Source: Mycolicibacterium litorale
Lineage (GTDB): Bacteria > Actinomycetota > Actinomycetes > Mycobacteriales > Mycobacteriaceae
Assembly: GCA_002007745.1 (NCBI GenBank)
Contig: CP019882.1
Coordinates: 744,001 to 808,000 of the forward strand
DNA: 64,000 nt
Direction: 5' to 3'
Both the position numbers and the translations under genes were made by a program. Shown one piece after another: positions 18,164 through 27,776 of the stretch. The notes beneath the pieces are model-generated. The model was given only the letters and a program-made list of their open reading frames with translations, was not told where the DNA came from and made no database searches. Numbering within the stretch: position 1 is the stretch's first letter; each line of letters begins with the position of its first letter.

Positions 18164-18616
18164 ATGGGTGATCAAGACAAGGTCGTCACCGCGAGCCGGG
18201 AAATCGCCGCACCCGCGTCGGTGATCTTCGAGTTCATCGCCGATCCGGCGCGCCAGCCGCAGTGGGACGGAAACGACAACCTCGCCGAGGCCGCAGCCGG
18301 TCAACGGGTACGTGCCGTCGGCGACGTGTTCACCATGATCCTGACCCAGGGCCCGACCCGGGAGAACCACGTCGTCGAGTTCGAGGAGGGGCGGTTGATC
18401 GCGTGGCGTCCGTCGGAGGTGGGCTCGCCGCCGCCGGGTCACCTGTGGCGCTGGCGTCTCGAACCGGTCGACGACCACCACACGCTGGTCACCCACACCT
18501 ACGATTGGACCGAGCTCGCCGATCCCAACCGGATGGCGCGGGCGCGCGCCACGACCGCCGACAAGCTGCTGGGCTCCATCGACCGGCTGGCCACGATCAG
18601 CGAAGCGAGTCGTTGA
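18164..18616 (+). CDS. SRPBCC (START-like) family protein
   Basis: A 150-residue ligand-binding fold protein of the SRPBCC / polyketide cyclase-like group. It begins MGDQDKVVTASREIAAPASVIFEFIADPARQPQWDG, the standard opening with the long-helix cavity fold, and ends LGSIDRLATISEASR. Similar mycobacterial proteins are annotated as dimerization/transport or toxin-like proteins without firm function. ATG 18164 is chosen; upstream in-frame codons lie in the shared promoter region with the Mrp operon. Convergent with the AAA ATPase. Confidence 0.82.
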   Translation: MGDQDKVVTASREIAAPASVIFEFIADPARQPQWDGNDNLAEAAAGQRVRAVGDVFTMILTQGPTRENHVVEFEEGRLIAWRPSEVGSPPPGHLWRWRLEPVDDHHTLVTHTYDWTELADPNRMARARATTADKLLGSIDRLATISEASR

Positions 18617-18628
18617 GGCTCGACGCGA

Positions 18629-20806
18629 TCAGCGGTTCGCCGCGAAGTCCCGAAGCGACTGCACCTGAACCGGGTCCAGCGAGGGGCGCACCCGCTCGCG
18701 GGCCGCGGCCACATCGGCTGCGGTGACGTCGGCGGCGTCGATCGACCGGCGCATCGCGGTCAGCGCCGCCTCCCGCAATAGCGCCACACAGTCGGCGGCG
18801 CTGTAGCCGTCCAGGTCGGCCGCCAGCGCGTCGAGGTCCACATCGGGGCTCAGCGGCACCGACTTGCCTGCGGTGCGCAGGATCTCGCGCCGCGCGTCGG
18901 CGTCCGGCGGCTCGACGAAGACCAGCTTCTCCAGCCGGCCTGGCCGCAACAGTGCCGGATCGATCAGATCGGGGCGGTTGGTCGCGCCGAGCACCACCAC
19001 ATCGCGCAGCGGCTCGATGCCGTCGAGCTCGGTCAGCAGGGCGGCGACCACTCGGTCGGTCACCCCCGAGTCGAAACTCTGACCGCGCCGCGGCGCGAGC
19101 GCGTCGATCTCGTCGAGAAACACCAGCGAGGGCGCCGAATCCCTTGCCCGCCGGAATAATTCGCGGACAGCCTTCTCCGACGAGCCGACCCACTTGTCCA
19201 TCAGCTCGGCGCCCTTCACGGCGTGCACGCTCAGCCGGCCCGAACTGGCCAGGGCACGCACCACGAAGGTCTTGCCGCAGCCGGGCGGTCCGTAGAGCAG
19301 GACACCCCTGGGCGGCTCGACGCCGAGGCGAGCGAATGTGTCCGGGTGCTGCAGCGGCCACAGCACCGCCTCGGTGAGCGCCTGTTTGACCTCGACCATG
19401 TCGCCGACGTCGTCGAGGGTGATCGAGCCGACCGACACCTCCTCGGTGGCCGACCGGGACAGCGGCCGGATGACGGTCAGCGCACCGGTGAAGTCGTCCT
19501 GGGTCAGTGCCGGCGGTTTACCGTCCTCGCTGGCCCGCGCCGCGGCCCGCAACGCGGCCTCGCGCACCAATGCCGCCAGGTCGGCGCGCACGAAACCTGG
19601 TGTGCGGTCGGCTACTTGCCCGAGATCCAGCTCATCGGCCGGGACTTCGCGCAACAGCACTTCGAGCAAGGCCTTGCGGGTCGCGCCGTCGGGCAGGCTC
19701 AGGCCGAGCTCACGGTCACACAGGTCGGGCGCCCGCAGCCGGGCGTCGAGCGCGTCGGGCTGCTGCGAGGTTGCCACCAACGCGACACCCGGGGCGGCCA
19801 CCGCCTTGCGCAGTTCGGTCAGGATCATCGCCGACACGGGTTCGGCAGGCGTGGGCAGCAGCGCGTCGATGTCGGTGATCAACAGAACGCCGCCCCCGGC
19901 ACCGACGGTGGTCACCGCTTCGGCAACGGCCCGTTGCCGATCCTGCGGGGCCAGGGCACCGGTGTCGGGGCCGTCGAGCTCGACCAGCCGGCGCCCCGCG
20001 CACACCGCCCGCACCAAGGTCGCCTTGCCCACCCCGGCGGGGCCGGTCACCAACACACCCAGATTGGGCTTGGCGCCCAGCGTCTCCAGCAGCTGCGGCT
20101 CGTCGAGCGCGAGCTTGAGCCACTCCGTCAGCCTGCCGGCCTGCACATGCTGGCCCTTGAGATCGTCGACGCTGACCGGCGGGGCCTGCGGCCACACCAG
20201 CGGCGGGCTCACCGCGGCGGTGTGCACGGCCGCGCTGGTCGCGGCGGGGGTGCCGTCCCCCCAGGTCACCGACGAATTGGGTTGCACGCTCACCGGTCCC
20301 GCCGGATCGGTGCCGGTGACCGTCAGCAGCTCCGAAGTCCAGGTGATGCCCACCGACGACGCGAGCGCCGAGCTGGCCGCCGTCGTCGACGTACCGGGGC
20401 CGAGATCCCGCGGCAGCAGCGAGACGGTGTCGCCGACGGTCATCACCTTGCCCAGCAGTGCCTGGCGCAATGTCGCTGACGACACCGACTGAGTGGCCAG
20501 CGTGGACCCGCGCAATGTCACCGATCGCGCGCCGTAGACGGTGACCGGCGCGACCAGGACGGTGGTGTCTTCCCGCAGCCCGGCGTTGGACAGCGTGACG
20601 TCGTCGAGCAGCGCGGTGCCGGCCGGGACCTCCGCCGGCGCCGCTGCGGCGACGGCGGAGGTGGTGCGTGAACCGGTCAGCGAGACCGCATCCCATTCCC
20701 GGATGCCGAGGGCGGCGATGGCTTCGGGATGCAGGCGCACCACACCGCGGCGGGAATCCAGTGCCGAGGTGTTCAGCCGTGCGGTCAGCGTCAGGCTCGA
20801 CGGCAC
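18629..20806 (-). CDS. CDC48-like tandem AAA ATPase (Rv0435c-like)
   Basis: A 725-residue protein with an N-terminal double-psi-barrel-like region (to about residue 200) and two AAA domains. D2 is canonical: Walker A GPPGCGKT near 505-512, Walker B LVFLDEID near 560-567, the arginine-finger region and LLRPGRLEKLVFVEPPD. D1 is degenerate: Walker A reads GPAGVGKAT (255-263), with Ala after the Lys, and the Walker B position reads LLITDID instead of the DE pair, so D1 may bind but hardly hydrolyse ATP. M. tuberculosis Rv0435c, as I recall it, shares these changes. Likely an unfoldase or remodeller; substrate unknown. Its stop-proximal end converges with the SRPBCC gene, and pssA lies three bases upstream. 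Confidence 0.9.
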   Translation of the reverse strand: MPSSLTLTARLNTSALDSRRGVVRLHPEAIAALGIREWDAVSLTGSRTTSAVAAAAPAEVPAGTALLDDVTLSNAGLREDTTVLVAPVTVYGARSVTLRGSTLATQSVSSATLRQALLGKVMTVGDTVSLLPRDLGPGTSTTAASSALASSVGITWTSELLTVTGTDPAGPVSVQPNSSVTWGDGTPAATSAAVHTAAVSPPLVWPQAPPVSVDDLKGQHVQAGRLTEWLKLALDEPQLLETLGAKPNLGVLVTGPAGVGKATLVRAVCAGRRLVELDGPDTGALAPQDRQRAVAEAVTTVGAGGGVLLITDIDALLPTPAEPVSAMILTELRKAVAAPGVALVATSQQPDALDARLRAPDLCDRELGLSLPDGATRKALLEVLLREVPADELDLGQVADRTPGFVRADLAALVREAALRAAARASEDGKPPALTQDDFTGALTVIRPLSRSATEEVSVGSITLDDVGDMVEVKQALTEAVLWPLQHPDTFARLGVEPPRGVLLYGPPGCGKTFVVRALASSGRLSVHAVKGAELMDKWVGSSEKAVRELFRRARDSAPSLVFLDEIDALAPRRGQSFDSGVTDRVVAALLTELDGIEPLRDVVVLGATNRPDLIDPALLRPGRLEKLVFVEPPDADARREILRTAGKSVPLSPDVDLDALAADLDGYSAADCVALLREAALTAMRRSIDAADVTAADVAAARERVRPSLDPVQVQSLRDFAANR

Positions 20807-20809
20807 CGC

Positions 20810-21661
20810 TCAGCCACCCGGCCTGCGCAGGCCCAGCCGGGCCATCGAGCGGCGGTTGGGTTGGCGGGCCCGGCGGGTCGCCCGGCGAGCGGCACGCTGC
20901 TGGCGGGGCCGGTCGTTCCAGGCCTCCGGGTGGGCGGCCACCCACCGTTGACTGCGCACCGCGAACGGGATGTGCACGACGTAGGCGGCGATGATCACCA
21001 GGATCACCAGGTAGGGGAAGACGAACGCGGCCGCGACACCGATCGCCAGCAGAGCCAGCAGCGGCGCCACCATGTTCGGGCGCACCGAGAACGTGTGGAT
21101 CTTGCGCATCGGGATGCGGCTGACCACCAGCAGCGACACGCCGACCATCCACAGCGACACCGCCCAGTAGGAGGTCCACCAGCCGTCGCCCCACTGCATC
21201 TTCGCGGCCAGCGGGCCGATGGCTCCGATGGCGCCGGCCGGGGCGGGCATGCCGACGAAGTATTCCTTGGTGTACGCGGGCAGGTCGGCGTCGAGCAGAG
21301 CGTTGTAGCGGGCCAGGCGCAGGACGATGCAGACGGCGTAGAGCAGCACCACGATCCAGCCGACCCTGGTGTCGGACAGCAGCAGCGTCCACACGATGAA
21401 CGCCGGCGCGACGCCGAAGTTCACCGCGTCGGCCAGCGAGTCGATCTCTTCACCCATCCGGGAGGTGGCCTTGAGAACGCGGGCGATCCGCCCGTCGAGC
21501 GCATCGAGGATGGCGGCGGCGGCCAGCATGGCCATCGACTCGGTCGGCCGGTCGTCCAGCGCGTACTTCACCGAGGTCAGACCCAAACAGATGGCCAGCA
21601 CCGTCACCGCGCTGGGCAGCAGCCGGGTGCTGATCAGCGGCCGGGGGCGAGGCTTGATCAC
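20810..21661 (-). CDS. pssA: CDP-diacylglycerol-serine O-phosphatidyltransferase
   Basis: Makes phosphatidylserine from CDP-diacylglycerol and serine in the membrane. The 283-residue protein has the CDP-alcohol phosphotransferase motif [23 protein letters not shown], i.e. DG-x2-AR-x8-G-x3-D-x3-D, and about eight hydrophobic helices. It has a basic C-terminus ([21 protein letters not shown]). It starts with GTG at 21661, overlapping the psd stop by four bases (GTGA), so synthase and decarboxylase are coupled in one operon, as in M. tuberculosis (Rv0436c-Rv0437c). Confidence 0.93.
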   Translation of the reverse strand: MIKPRPRPLISTRLLPSAVTVLAICLGLTSVKYALDDRPTESMAMLAAAAILDALDGRIARVLKATSRMGEEIDSLADAVNFGVAPAFIVWTLLLSDTRVGWIVVLLYAVCIVLRLARYNALLDADLPAYTKEYFVGMPAPAGAIGAIGPLAAKMQWGDGWWTSYWAVSLWMVGVSLLVVSRIPMRKIHTFSVRPNMVAPLLALLAIGVAAAFVFPYLVILVIIAAYVVHIPFAVRSQRWVAAHPEAWNDRPRQQRAARRATRRARQPNRRSMARLGLRRPGG

Positions 21662-22371
21662 GGCAGCTGCGCCAATACCGTCTCGCCGGCCAGCGCCCGC
21701 TGACCCGGTTCGACCAGGACCTCCGAGCCGGCGGGCAGGTAGGTGTCCAGCCGGGAGCCGAAGCGGATCAGGCCGTAGGTGTCCCCGATGGCGACCTTGT
21801 CCCCGGCACGCACGTCACAGATGATGCGGCGCGCCACCAGACCGGCGATCTGTACGACCACCACTTCCCGTCCTTCCGGCGTGCGGATCAGCACGCTGTT
21901 GCGTTCATTGTCCTCACTGGCCGCCGCCAGATCGGCGGAATGGAAACGGCCCGGCCGGTACTGCACCGCCACCACCTCGCCGCCGACCGGGATGCGCTGA
22001 ACGTGGGCGTCGAGCAACGACAGGAAGATGCTGACCCGGGGCACCGGGGTGGGCGCCAGACCGAGCTCCGCGGGGGGCACCGCGTCTTCGACTAGACAGA
22101 TCAGTCCGTCGGCGGGGGCGACGACGACACCGGTCCGACTCGGTGGCTGACGCGGCGGGTGCCGGAAGAATCCGGCGTTGGCGGCGGCCGCGACCAGCCC
22201 GGCGCGGCGCACCCAGCGGTTCTTGCGGCCGACGGCGGCGACGGCCAGACCAGCGGATATGAACGGCAAACCGGCCGGGTGGACCGGCGGAACGGAGGAA
22301 CGCACCAGCGCGACCAGCCGTTGGGGGCCGGACTTCATATTGTCTTCCGCGGTGCGGGGGCGTCTGGCCAT
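21658..22371 (-). CDS. psd: Phosphatidylserine decarboxylase proenzyme
   Basis: Converts phosphatidylserine to phosphatidylethanolamine. The 237-residue short-type proenzyme cleaves itself to form a pyruvoyl group from the Ser of the FGS motif ([12 protein letters not shown], near residue 207); the core also shows [15 protein letters not shown] and the [16 protein letters not shown] segment with the conserved His. ATG 22371 ([11 protein letters not shown]) is chosen as start; a longer upstream extension to 22449 lacks conservation features. The gene overlaps pssA by four bases. Confidence 0.92.
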   Translation of the reverse strand: MARRPRTAEDNMKSGPQRLVALVRSSVPPVHPAGLPFISAGLAVAAVGRKNRWVRRAGLVAAAANAGFFRHPPRQPPSRTGVVVAPADGLICLVEDAVPPAELGLAPTPVPRVSIFLSLLDAHVQRIPVGGEVVAVQYRPGRFHSADLAAASEDNERNSVLIRTPEGREVVVVQIAGLVARRIICDVRAGDKVAIGDTYGLIRFGSRLDTYLPAGSEVLVEPGQRALAGETVLAQLP

Positions 22372-22396
22372 CGGCGACGAGTCTAGCCGCGCCCGA

Positions 22397-23620
22397 TCAC
22401 GACAGGTCCCATAGCTGCACCTGTTCTCCAGCGGCCATCTCGGTGACATCCTCGGCGATCTCCAGTAGGCAGTTCGCCGAGGCCAGCCAGCGCAGGTGAT
22501 GCGAGGCCGGCGGACCGTAGGTGGTGACCGTGCCGGCCGCCGGGTCGTACACGCCGCGGCGGAATTGGCGCTTGCCCTTCGGTGAGGTCAGATCGTCCAC
22601 CAGCACCGCGCTTCGCCGCGGACGCTGCGGATGGGGAAGGCCCATCGCGGCGCGCAGGGCGGGCCGGACGAACACCTCGAAGGACACCAGCGCGCTGACC
22701 GGGTTGCCCGGCAGTGTGACGATCGGGCAGCCCAAGCCCGATGTCGCCGGCCAGGCGGCTCCGCCGATCCGTCCCGCTCCCTGCGGCATGCCGGGCTGCA
22801 TGGCGACCTTGACGAACTCCACCGCTCCCGCCCCGAACGCGTCCTTGACCACCTCGTAGGCACCCGCGCTGACCCCGCCGGAGGTGATGATCAGGTCGGC
22901 CTGGCCGGCATACCCGTCGAGCACCGCGCTGAACTGCGCGACGTCGTCGCTGGACGTCGGGGTGGCCACCACCTCGCCACCGGCCTCCCGTACCGCGGCG
23001 GCCAGCATGATGGCGTTGGACTCGTAGATCTGGCCGGGCGCGAGCGCGGTGCCGGCCGACACCAGCTCCGATCCGGTCGACATCACCAGCACCCGCAGCC
23101 GCGGCAGCACCGCCAGCTCGCCGAGGCCGAGCGCGGCGGCCAGGCCGAGCGCGGCCGGGGTCACCACCTGACCGGCCCGCAACACCGTCGTCCCCGCCGT
23201 CACATCCTCGCCGGCGCGGCGGACGTGCTGGCCCGGCTTGGCGGTCGCACGAATCTCGACGGTCTCGATGCCACCGTCAGTCGCCTCCACCGGAACCACC
23301 GCCGTCGCGCCCGCGGGCAGCGGCGCCCCGGTCATGATCCGGTGCGCGGTGCCGGGCTCGAGACTGAGTACGTCGGTTCGCCCGGCCGGGATGTCCTCGG
23401 CGACCGGCAGTGTCACCGGGTTCGCGTCGGCACCGGCGACATCCTCGGCACGGACCGCGTAACCGTCCATCGCGGAGTTGTCGAACACCGGCAACGACAG
23501 CGGCGCCGACACGTCCGAGGCCAGTACCCGTCCCTCGGCGTCGGCCAGCCCGGCGCTCACCGGCCGCCGGGCGGCGATCAGGTCGGCGACGACGCGCTGG
23601 TGTTCTTCGACGCTGCGCAT
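22397..23620 (-). CDS. moeA: Molybdopterin molybdotransferase
   Basis: Inserts molybdate into adenylylated molybdopterin in molybdenum cofactor synthesis. The 407-residue protein has the MoeA N-terminal domain ([40 protein letters not shown]), the MogA-like core ([56 protein letters not shown]) and the small C-terminal domain. ATG 23620 overlaps the stop of the upstream SDR by one base (TGATG). Equivalent by position to moeA2 (Rv0438c) of M. tuberculosis. Confidence 0.93.
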   Translation of the reverse strand: MRSVEEHQRVVADLIAARRPVSAGLADAEGRVLASDVSAPLSLPVFDNSAMDGYAVRAEDVAGADANPVTLPVAEDIPAGRTDVLSLEPGTAHRIMTGAPLPAGATAVVPVEATDGGIETVEIRATAKPGQHVRRAGEDVTAGTTVLRAGQVVTPAALGLAAALGLGELAVLPRLRVLVMSTGSELVSAGTALAPGQIYESNAIMLAAAVREAGGEVVATPTSSDDVAQFSAVLDGYAGQADLIITSGGVSAGAYEVVKDAFGAGAVEFVKVAMQPGMPQGAGRIGGAAWPATSGLGCPIVTLPGNPVSALVSFEVFVRPALRAAMGLPHPQRPRRSAVLVDDLTSPKGKRQFRRGVYDPAAGTVTTYGPPASHHLRWLASANCLLEIAEDVTEMAAGEQVQLWDLS

Positions 23621-24542
23621 CAGACCGGGAAGCTCACGCCGGTCAGCTCCTCGGACACCGTCCACAGTCGGCGCTGGATCTCCCGGTCGTGCGATTGCGC
23701 GCTGGAATTCACCAGCTTCGGGTGGCCGCGCAGCTCCCGGAACCCGTCCGGCCCGTAGTACTGGCCGCCGACCACCGCAGGATCGGTGGCGGCGCGCAGC
23801 GTCGGCAGTGCACCCAACTCGGCGCTGTTGAGCACCAGGCCGGCCAGCATTTTGACGCCCGGCAGTGCGGACCCGGGCACGTGGCGCATCAGTTCGGTGT
23901 TCGAGACGCCCGGATGTGCTGCTACGGCAATGGTTTTGGCGTTTGCGGCGGCCAACCTGCGCTGCAGTTCGTAGGCGAACATCAGGTTTGCCAGCTTCGA
24001 CTGTCCGTAGGAGGCCACCCGCTCGTAGCGGCGACGCTCCCATTGCAGGTCGTCGAAGTCGATCTTGGCGCGGATGTTGTGGGCGATGCTGGCGACCACC
24101 ACCACCCGCGATCCGTCGACCGGCAGCAGGTTGTTCAGCAGCAGGCCGGTGAGCGCGAAGTGGCCCAAATGGTTTGTGCCGAACTGTAACTCGAATCCGT
24201 CAGCGGTGATCTGCTTCGGGGGTACATCACACCCGCGTTGTTGATCAGCAGATCGATCCGCGGATAGGCGCTGCCCAGTTCGGCGGCGGCTTCGCGCACC
24301 GACGCCAGCGACCCCAGGTCGAGCTTGTGCACGGTGACATCGGCGGCGGGTGCAAGTGCCCGGATCTGGGCGGCGGCGGCGTCGCCCTTGGCGGTGTCGC
24401 GGACGGCCATCACCACCCGGGCGCCGTGCTGCGCCAGCACGCGCGCAGTGTCGAAGCCCAGACCGGTGTTGGAGCCGGTGACGATTGCGATGCGTCCGTG
24501 TTGATCGGGAACGTCTGACTCGGTCCACTGCCGTGCGCTCAT
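23620..24542 (-). pseudogene. Short-chain dehydrogenase (retinol-dehydrogenase-like), frameshifted
   Basis: Rossmann-fold SDR of the group containing Rv0439c. The first frame from ATG 24542 ([17 protein letters not shown]) has the cofactor motif TGSNTGLG and [11 protein letters not shown]. The second frame continues with [27 protein letters not shown], the active-site YGQSKLAN (Tyr-x3-Lys) and the end LTGVSFPV. At 24222-24226 the minus strand reads TACCCCCGAAG; one more C would give MYPPKQ, exactly parallel to MMTPKE of the paralogue at 28283-29194. As written the product stops at 24135 after 135 residues without its catalytic Tyr. Either an assembly error or a real loss that the nearby paralogue may cover. 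Confidence 0.85.
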
Positions 24543-24601
24543 AGAAGGAGACGATACGGGCTCCAACTTGCACTGCGGCCGGGGCCGTTTAATGTCGCCG
24601 T

Positions 24602-25417
24602 ATGGCGATCGGTGGAGTCCTCTTCGACATCGATGGCGTCCTGGTGACCTCGTGGCAGCCGATCCCCGGCGCGGCCGAGGCGCTGGGTGTGCTCGCCGAC
24701 CATCAGATCGCGCGGTCGTATCTGACGAACACCACCACCCGGACCCGCCAGCAGATCGCGTCGGCGTTGTGCCAGGCCGGCATCGACGTGCGGCCCGACG
24801 AGGTGATCACCGCGGCGGTGTTGACCGCGGACTACGTCCGCGCGAACTATCCCGACGCCCGCTGCTTCCTGGTCAACAACGGGCAGATCACCGATGACAT
24901 GCCGGGCATCGACATCGTCGACTCGATGATGTTCGACGACGGTCACGTGCCCGACACCCCCGACGTCGTCCTGCTGGGTGGAGCGGGACCCGAATACAGC
25001 CACGTCACGCTCAGCTGGGTCTACGACTGGATGACCAAGGGAGTGCCGGTGGTTGCCATGCACCGCAGCACGGCCTGGACCACCACCGCCGGGCTGCGTA
25101 TCGACACCGGGATGTACCTGATCGGAATGGAGCAGACATCCGGGCGGAAGGCCACCGCGGTCGGCAAGCCGGCGCCGGCCGGATTCCTGGCCTCTTCGAC
25201 CCGGCTCGGTGTCGACCCCGACGAGATGTACATGGTCGGTGACGACCTGAACAACGACGTGCTGGCCGCCCAGGTGGTGGGCATGACCGGGGTGCTGGTG
25301 CGTACCGGCAAGTTCCGTCAGGACACTCTGGACCGTTGGGCGGCAGACGAATTCGCGATGCAGCCCAATTATGTGCTCGATTCGGTGGCCGACCTGCCGG
25401 AGTTGCTCGGGCTCTGA
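24602..25417 (+). CDS. HAD-superfamily hydrolase, subfamily IIA
   Basis: A 271-residue phosphatase-like protein. Motif I FDIDGVLV (residues 8-15, nucleophile Asp), motif II TNTTTRT, motif III lysine in TAVGKPAP and motif IV MVGDDLNNDVLAA are all present. The C2-type cap between motifs II and III resembles the LHPP/HDHD2 and NagD relatives that dephosphorylate small phosphorylated metabolites; the substrate is unknown. It is divergent from the frameshifted SDR (59 bases between the starts) and is directly followed by the tandem repeat at 25418. Confidence 0.88.
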   Translation: MAIGGVLFDIDGVLVTSWQPIPGAAEALGVLADHQIARSYLTNTTTRTRQQIASALCQAGIDVRPDEVITAAVLTADYVRANYPDARCFLVNNGQITDDMPGIDIVDSMMFDDGHVPDTPDVVLLGGAGPEYSHVTLSWVYDWMTKGVPVVAMHRSTAWTTTAGLRIDTGMYLIGMEQTSGRKATAVGKPAPAGFLASSTRLGVDPDEMYMVGDDLNNDVLAAQVVGMTGVLVRTGKFRQDTLDRWAADEFAMQPNYVLDSVADLPELLGL

Positions 25418-25504
25418 CGGCGGGCAGGAGCGGAGCGACTCGGGAAAAGAAACCGGCGGGCAGGAGCGGAGCGACTCGGGAAAATGAACCGGCGGGCAGG
25501 AGCG
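25418..25504. repeat. 36-bp tandem repeat, about 2.4 copies
   Basis: The unit starts CGGCGGGCAGGAGCGGAGCG and continues ACTCGGGAAAAGAAAC. Copies are 25418-25453 and 25454-25489 (two differences) and a 15-base partial third copy from 25490. It begins at the base after the HAD stop codon and ends shortly before the next gene. The length is a multiple of three, and it could be a VNTR-type locus. Confidence 0.85.
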
Positions 25505-25538
25505 ATGAGTTTCGCCGCCGCCCCGGGTCTGACCGGGT

Positions 25539-26021
25539 ATGAGCGAAACTCTGATTGTCACCACCACTGTTGATGCGCCTGCCGCCGCCGTGTTCGGCGT
25601 GCTGGCCGACCCGAACACCCATCACGACATCGACGGCACCGGCTGGGTGCGTGAACCGCTGGATCCGGCGCCGCTGACGTCCACCGGACAGGTCTTCCGG
25701 ATGGCCATGTACCACGACCTGCACCCAGACAAGCACTACGAGATGGCCAACCGGGTCATCGCCGTCGATCCGGATCGGGCCATCGCCTGGGAGCCGGGCT
25801 GGACCACCGCCGGCGGAGAGTTGGAATTCGGCGGCTGGACGTGGCGCTACGACCTGGAACCGGTGGACACCGCGCAGACCCGGGTCACCTTGACCTACGA
25901 CTGGTCCAGAGCCCCGGAGGCGGTTCGGGCGAACATGCAGTTCCCCCCGTTTCCCCTCGAGCACCTGGACAACTCGCTGGCCAACCTGGCCCGGCTGGCG
26001 AAGGTCACTGCGACGACGTGA
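25539..26021 (+). CDS. SRPBCC family protein
   Basis: A 160-residue START-like ligand-binding protein, from MSETLIVTTTVDAPAAAVFGVLADPNTHHDIDGTGW to LDNSLANLARLAK. A Trp-rich central sheet (IAWEPGWTTAGGELEFGGWTWRYDLEPV) lines the expected cavity. Ligand unknown. It resembles the gene at 18164-18616 in fold and in the DPxxHHDIDG-like N-terminal segment but is not a close copy. Its 3' end overlaps the convergent helicase by 17 bases. Confidence 0.85.
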   Translation: MSETLIVTTTVDAPAAAVFGVLADPNTHHDIDGTGWVREPLDPAPLTSTGQVFRMAMYHDLHPDKHYEMANRVIAVDPDRAIAWEPGWTTAGGELEFGGWTWRYDLEPVDTAQTRVTLTYDWSRAPEAVRANMQFPPFPLEHLDNSLANLARLAKVTATT

Positions 26022-27702
26022 GCCCGCGAACCGCCTCGATACGGGCCTTGAGCTGATCGCTGGTCGCGGCCGCCACCGGCGGGCCGCCGCAGATCCGCCG
26101 TAGCTCGTTGTGGATCTGCCCGTGTGTCTTGCCGGTGCGGTGGTGCGCTAGTGACACCAGCGTGTTCAGTTCTCGCCGCAGGTCCCGCAGCTGGCCGTGG
26201 GTGGTCAGCCGGGGTGCCTCGCCACTGGCGGTGCGTTTGGTGAGTTGCTCTTCTTGCCTGCGGCGCAGTAGGTCTCGCATCGAATCGGCGTCGAGCAAGC
26301 CCGGGATACCCAGGTAGTCGGCCTCCTCGTCGCTGCCTGCGGGGGTGGCCGTGCCGAACGACGACCCGTCGAAGATCACCTGATCGAGTTCGGCGTCGGC
26401 GCCGAGGTATTCGATCTTGTTGTCCGTGTCGTCGGCCTCGTCGCGCTTCTGCTTGGCCAGCTCCGCCTCGAGGGGATCGTCGTCGAGGTTCTCCCGGTGC
26501 GGTTTGCCCAGCACGTGGTTGCGCTGAGCTTCCATCTCGCTGGCCAGCAGCAGCAGGTTGGGCACCGACGGCAAGAAGATGCAGGCCGTCTCGCCGGGGC
26601 GGCGGGAACGCACGAACCGGCCGATCGCCTGCGCGAAGAACAGCGGTGTGGAGGCGCTGGTGGCGTAGACGCCCACGGCCAGCCGCGGGACGTCGACGCC
26701 CTCGGACACCATCCGCACCGCTACCAGCCAGCGCGAGGTGCCCGCCGAGAACTGGGAGATGCGATCCGAGGAGCCGGGATCGTCGGAGAGCACCACGGTC
26801 GGGGCTTCACCGGTGATCTTGCGCAGCAGATCGGCGTAGGCGCGGGCGGCGGTCTGGTCGGAGGCGATGATCATGCCGCCGGCGTCGGGCACGTGTTCGC
26901 GCAGGCCGCGCAGCCGGGTGTCGGCGGCGGCGATCACCGCGGGCATCCACTCGCCGGCCGGGTTGAGCGCGGTCTTCCACGCCCGGGCCGTTTGTTCGGC
27001 GGTCAACGGCTCGCCGAGGCGGGCGGCGTGCTCCTCGCCGGCGCTGTCGCGCCAGCGGGCCTCGCCGGAGTAGGCCATGAACATCACCGGGCGCACGACG
27101 CCGTCGGCCAGTGCGTCGGAGTAGCCGTAGGTGTGGTCGGCCTGTGAACGGGCGAAACCGTCCGGCCCGGTCTCGTAGGTGACGAACGGGATGGGACTGT
27201 CGTCGCTACGGAACGGGGTGCCGGTCAGCGACAGCCGCCGGGTCGCGTCGTCGAACGCCTCCCGCATGGCGTCACCCCAGGTCTTGGCGTCACCACCGTG
27301 GTGGATCTCGTCGAAGACGACGAGGGTCCGGCGATTCTCGGTGCGCACCCGGTGCCGGGTGGGGTGACTGGCGACCTGGGCGTAGGTGACGACCACGCCC
27401 TGGTACTCCGCGGACGTCTGCGAGTTGGAGTTGGAGAACTTGGGATCCAGGGCGATGCCGTGCCGGGCCGCTGCCTGGGCCCACTGGATCTTGAGGTGCT
27501 CGGTGGGCACGACGATCGTGACGGCTTCGACGGTGCCTGCGGCCAGCAGTTCGGCCACGATGCGCAGGGCGAAAGTGGTCTTGCCGGCGCCCGGGGTGGC
27601 CACAGCCAGGAAGTCCCGCGGTTGGGCGGTGAGGTACTTGACCAAAGCCCGCCGCTGCCAGCCCCGCAATGCCTGGGTGCTGGGCGCATCCACTGCCCGC
27701 AC
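26005..27702 (-). CDS. DEAD/DEAH-box superfamily 2 helicase
   Basis: A 565-residue SF2 helicase with XPB/type-I-restriction-like architecture. Motif I is ATPGAGKTTFAL, motif Ia VVPTEHLKIQWAQA, motif II VVFDEIHHGGD (DEIH), motif III LSLTGTPFRSD, motif V region VRMVSEGVDVPRLAVGVYAT and motif VI QAIGRFVRSRRPGE. The C-terminal 120 residues are charged (QKRDEADDTDNKIEYLG, LLRRRQEEQLTKRTAS). Acts on DNA or RNA with ATP; substrate and partners unknown. No nuclease or methylase gene is next to it, so a restriction role is not supported. Confidence 0.9.
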   Translation of the reverse strand: MRAVDAPSTQALRGWQRRALVKYLTAQPRDFLAVATPGAGKTTFALRIVAELLAAGTVEAVTIVVPTEHLKIQWAQAAARHGIALDPKFSNSNSQTSAEYQGVVVTYAQVASHPTRHRVRTENRRTLVVFDEIHHGGDAKTWGDAMREAFDDATRRLSLTGTPFRSDDSPIPFVTYETGPDGFARSQADHTYGYSDALADGVVRPVMFMAYSGEARWRDSAGEEHAARLGEPLTAEQTARAWKTALNPAGEWMPAVIAAADTRLRGLREHVPDAGGMIIASDQTAARAYADLLRKITGEAPTVVLSDDPGSSDRISQFSAGTSRWLVAVRMVSEGVDVPRLAVGVYATSASTPLFFAQAIGRFVRSRRPGETACIFLPSVPNLLLLASEMEAQRNHVLGKPHRENLDDDPLEAELAKQKRDEADDTDNKIEYLGADAELDQVIFDGSSFGTATPAGSDEEADYLGIPGLLDADSMRDLLRRRQEEQLTKRTASGEAPRLTTHGQLRDLRRELNTLVSLAHHRTGKTHGQIHNELRRICGGPPVAAATSDQLKARIEAVRGLTSSQ

Positions 27703-27776
27703 CCTGGGACTCCTCTCTGACCGAGATGGACTCTAGCCCAAGCGGATACGCCTGCGCACTTCGATCCGGCGTGTCG

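Noticed and set aside
25418..25504. CRISPR array
   Set aside because: The repeats are directly adjacent without spacers, and no cas genes are near.
26005..27702. Restriction or phage-defence role for the SF2 helicase
   Set aside because: No nuclease, methylase or defence-type partner gene is adjacent; neighbours are metabolic genes.
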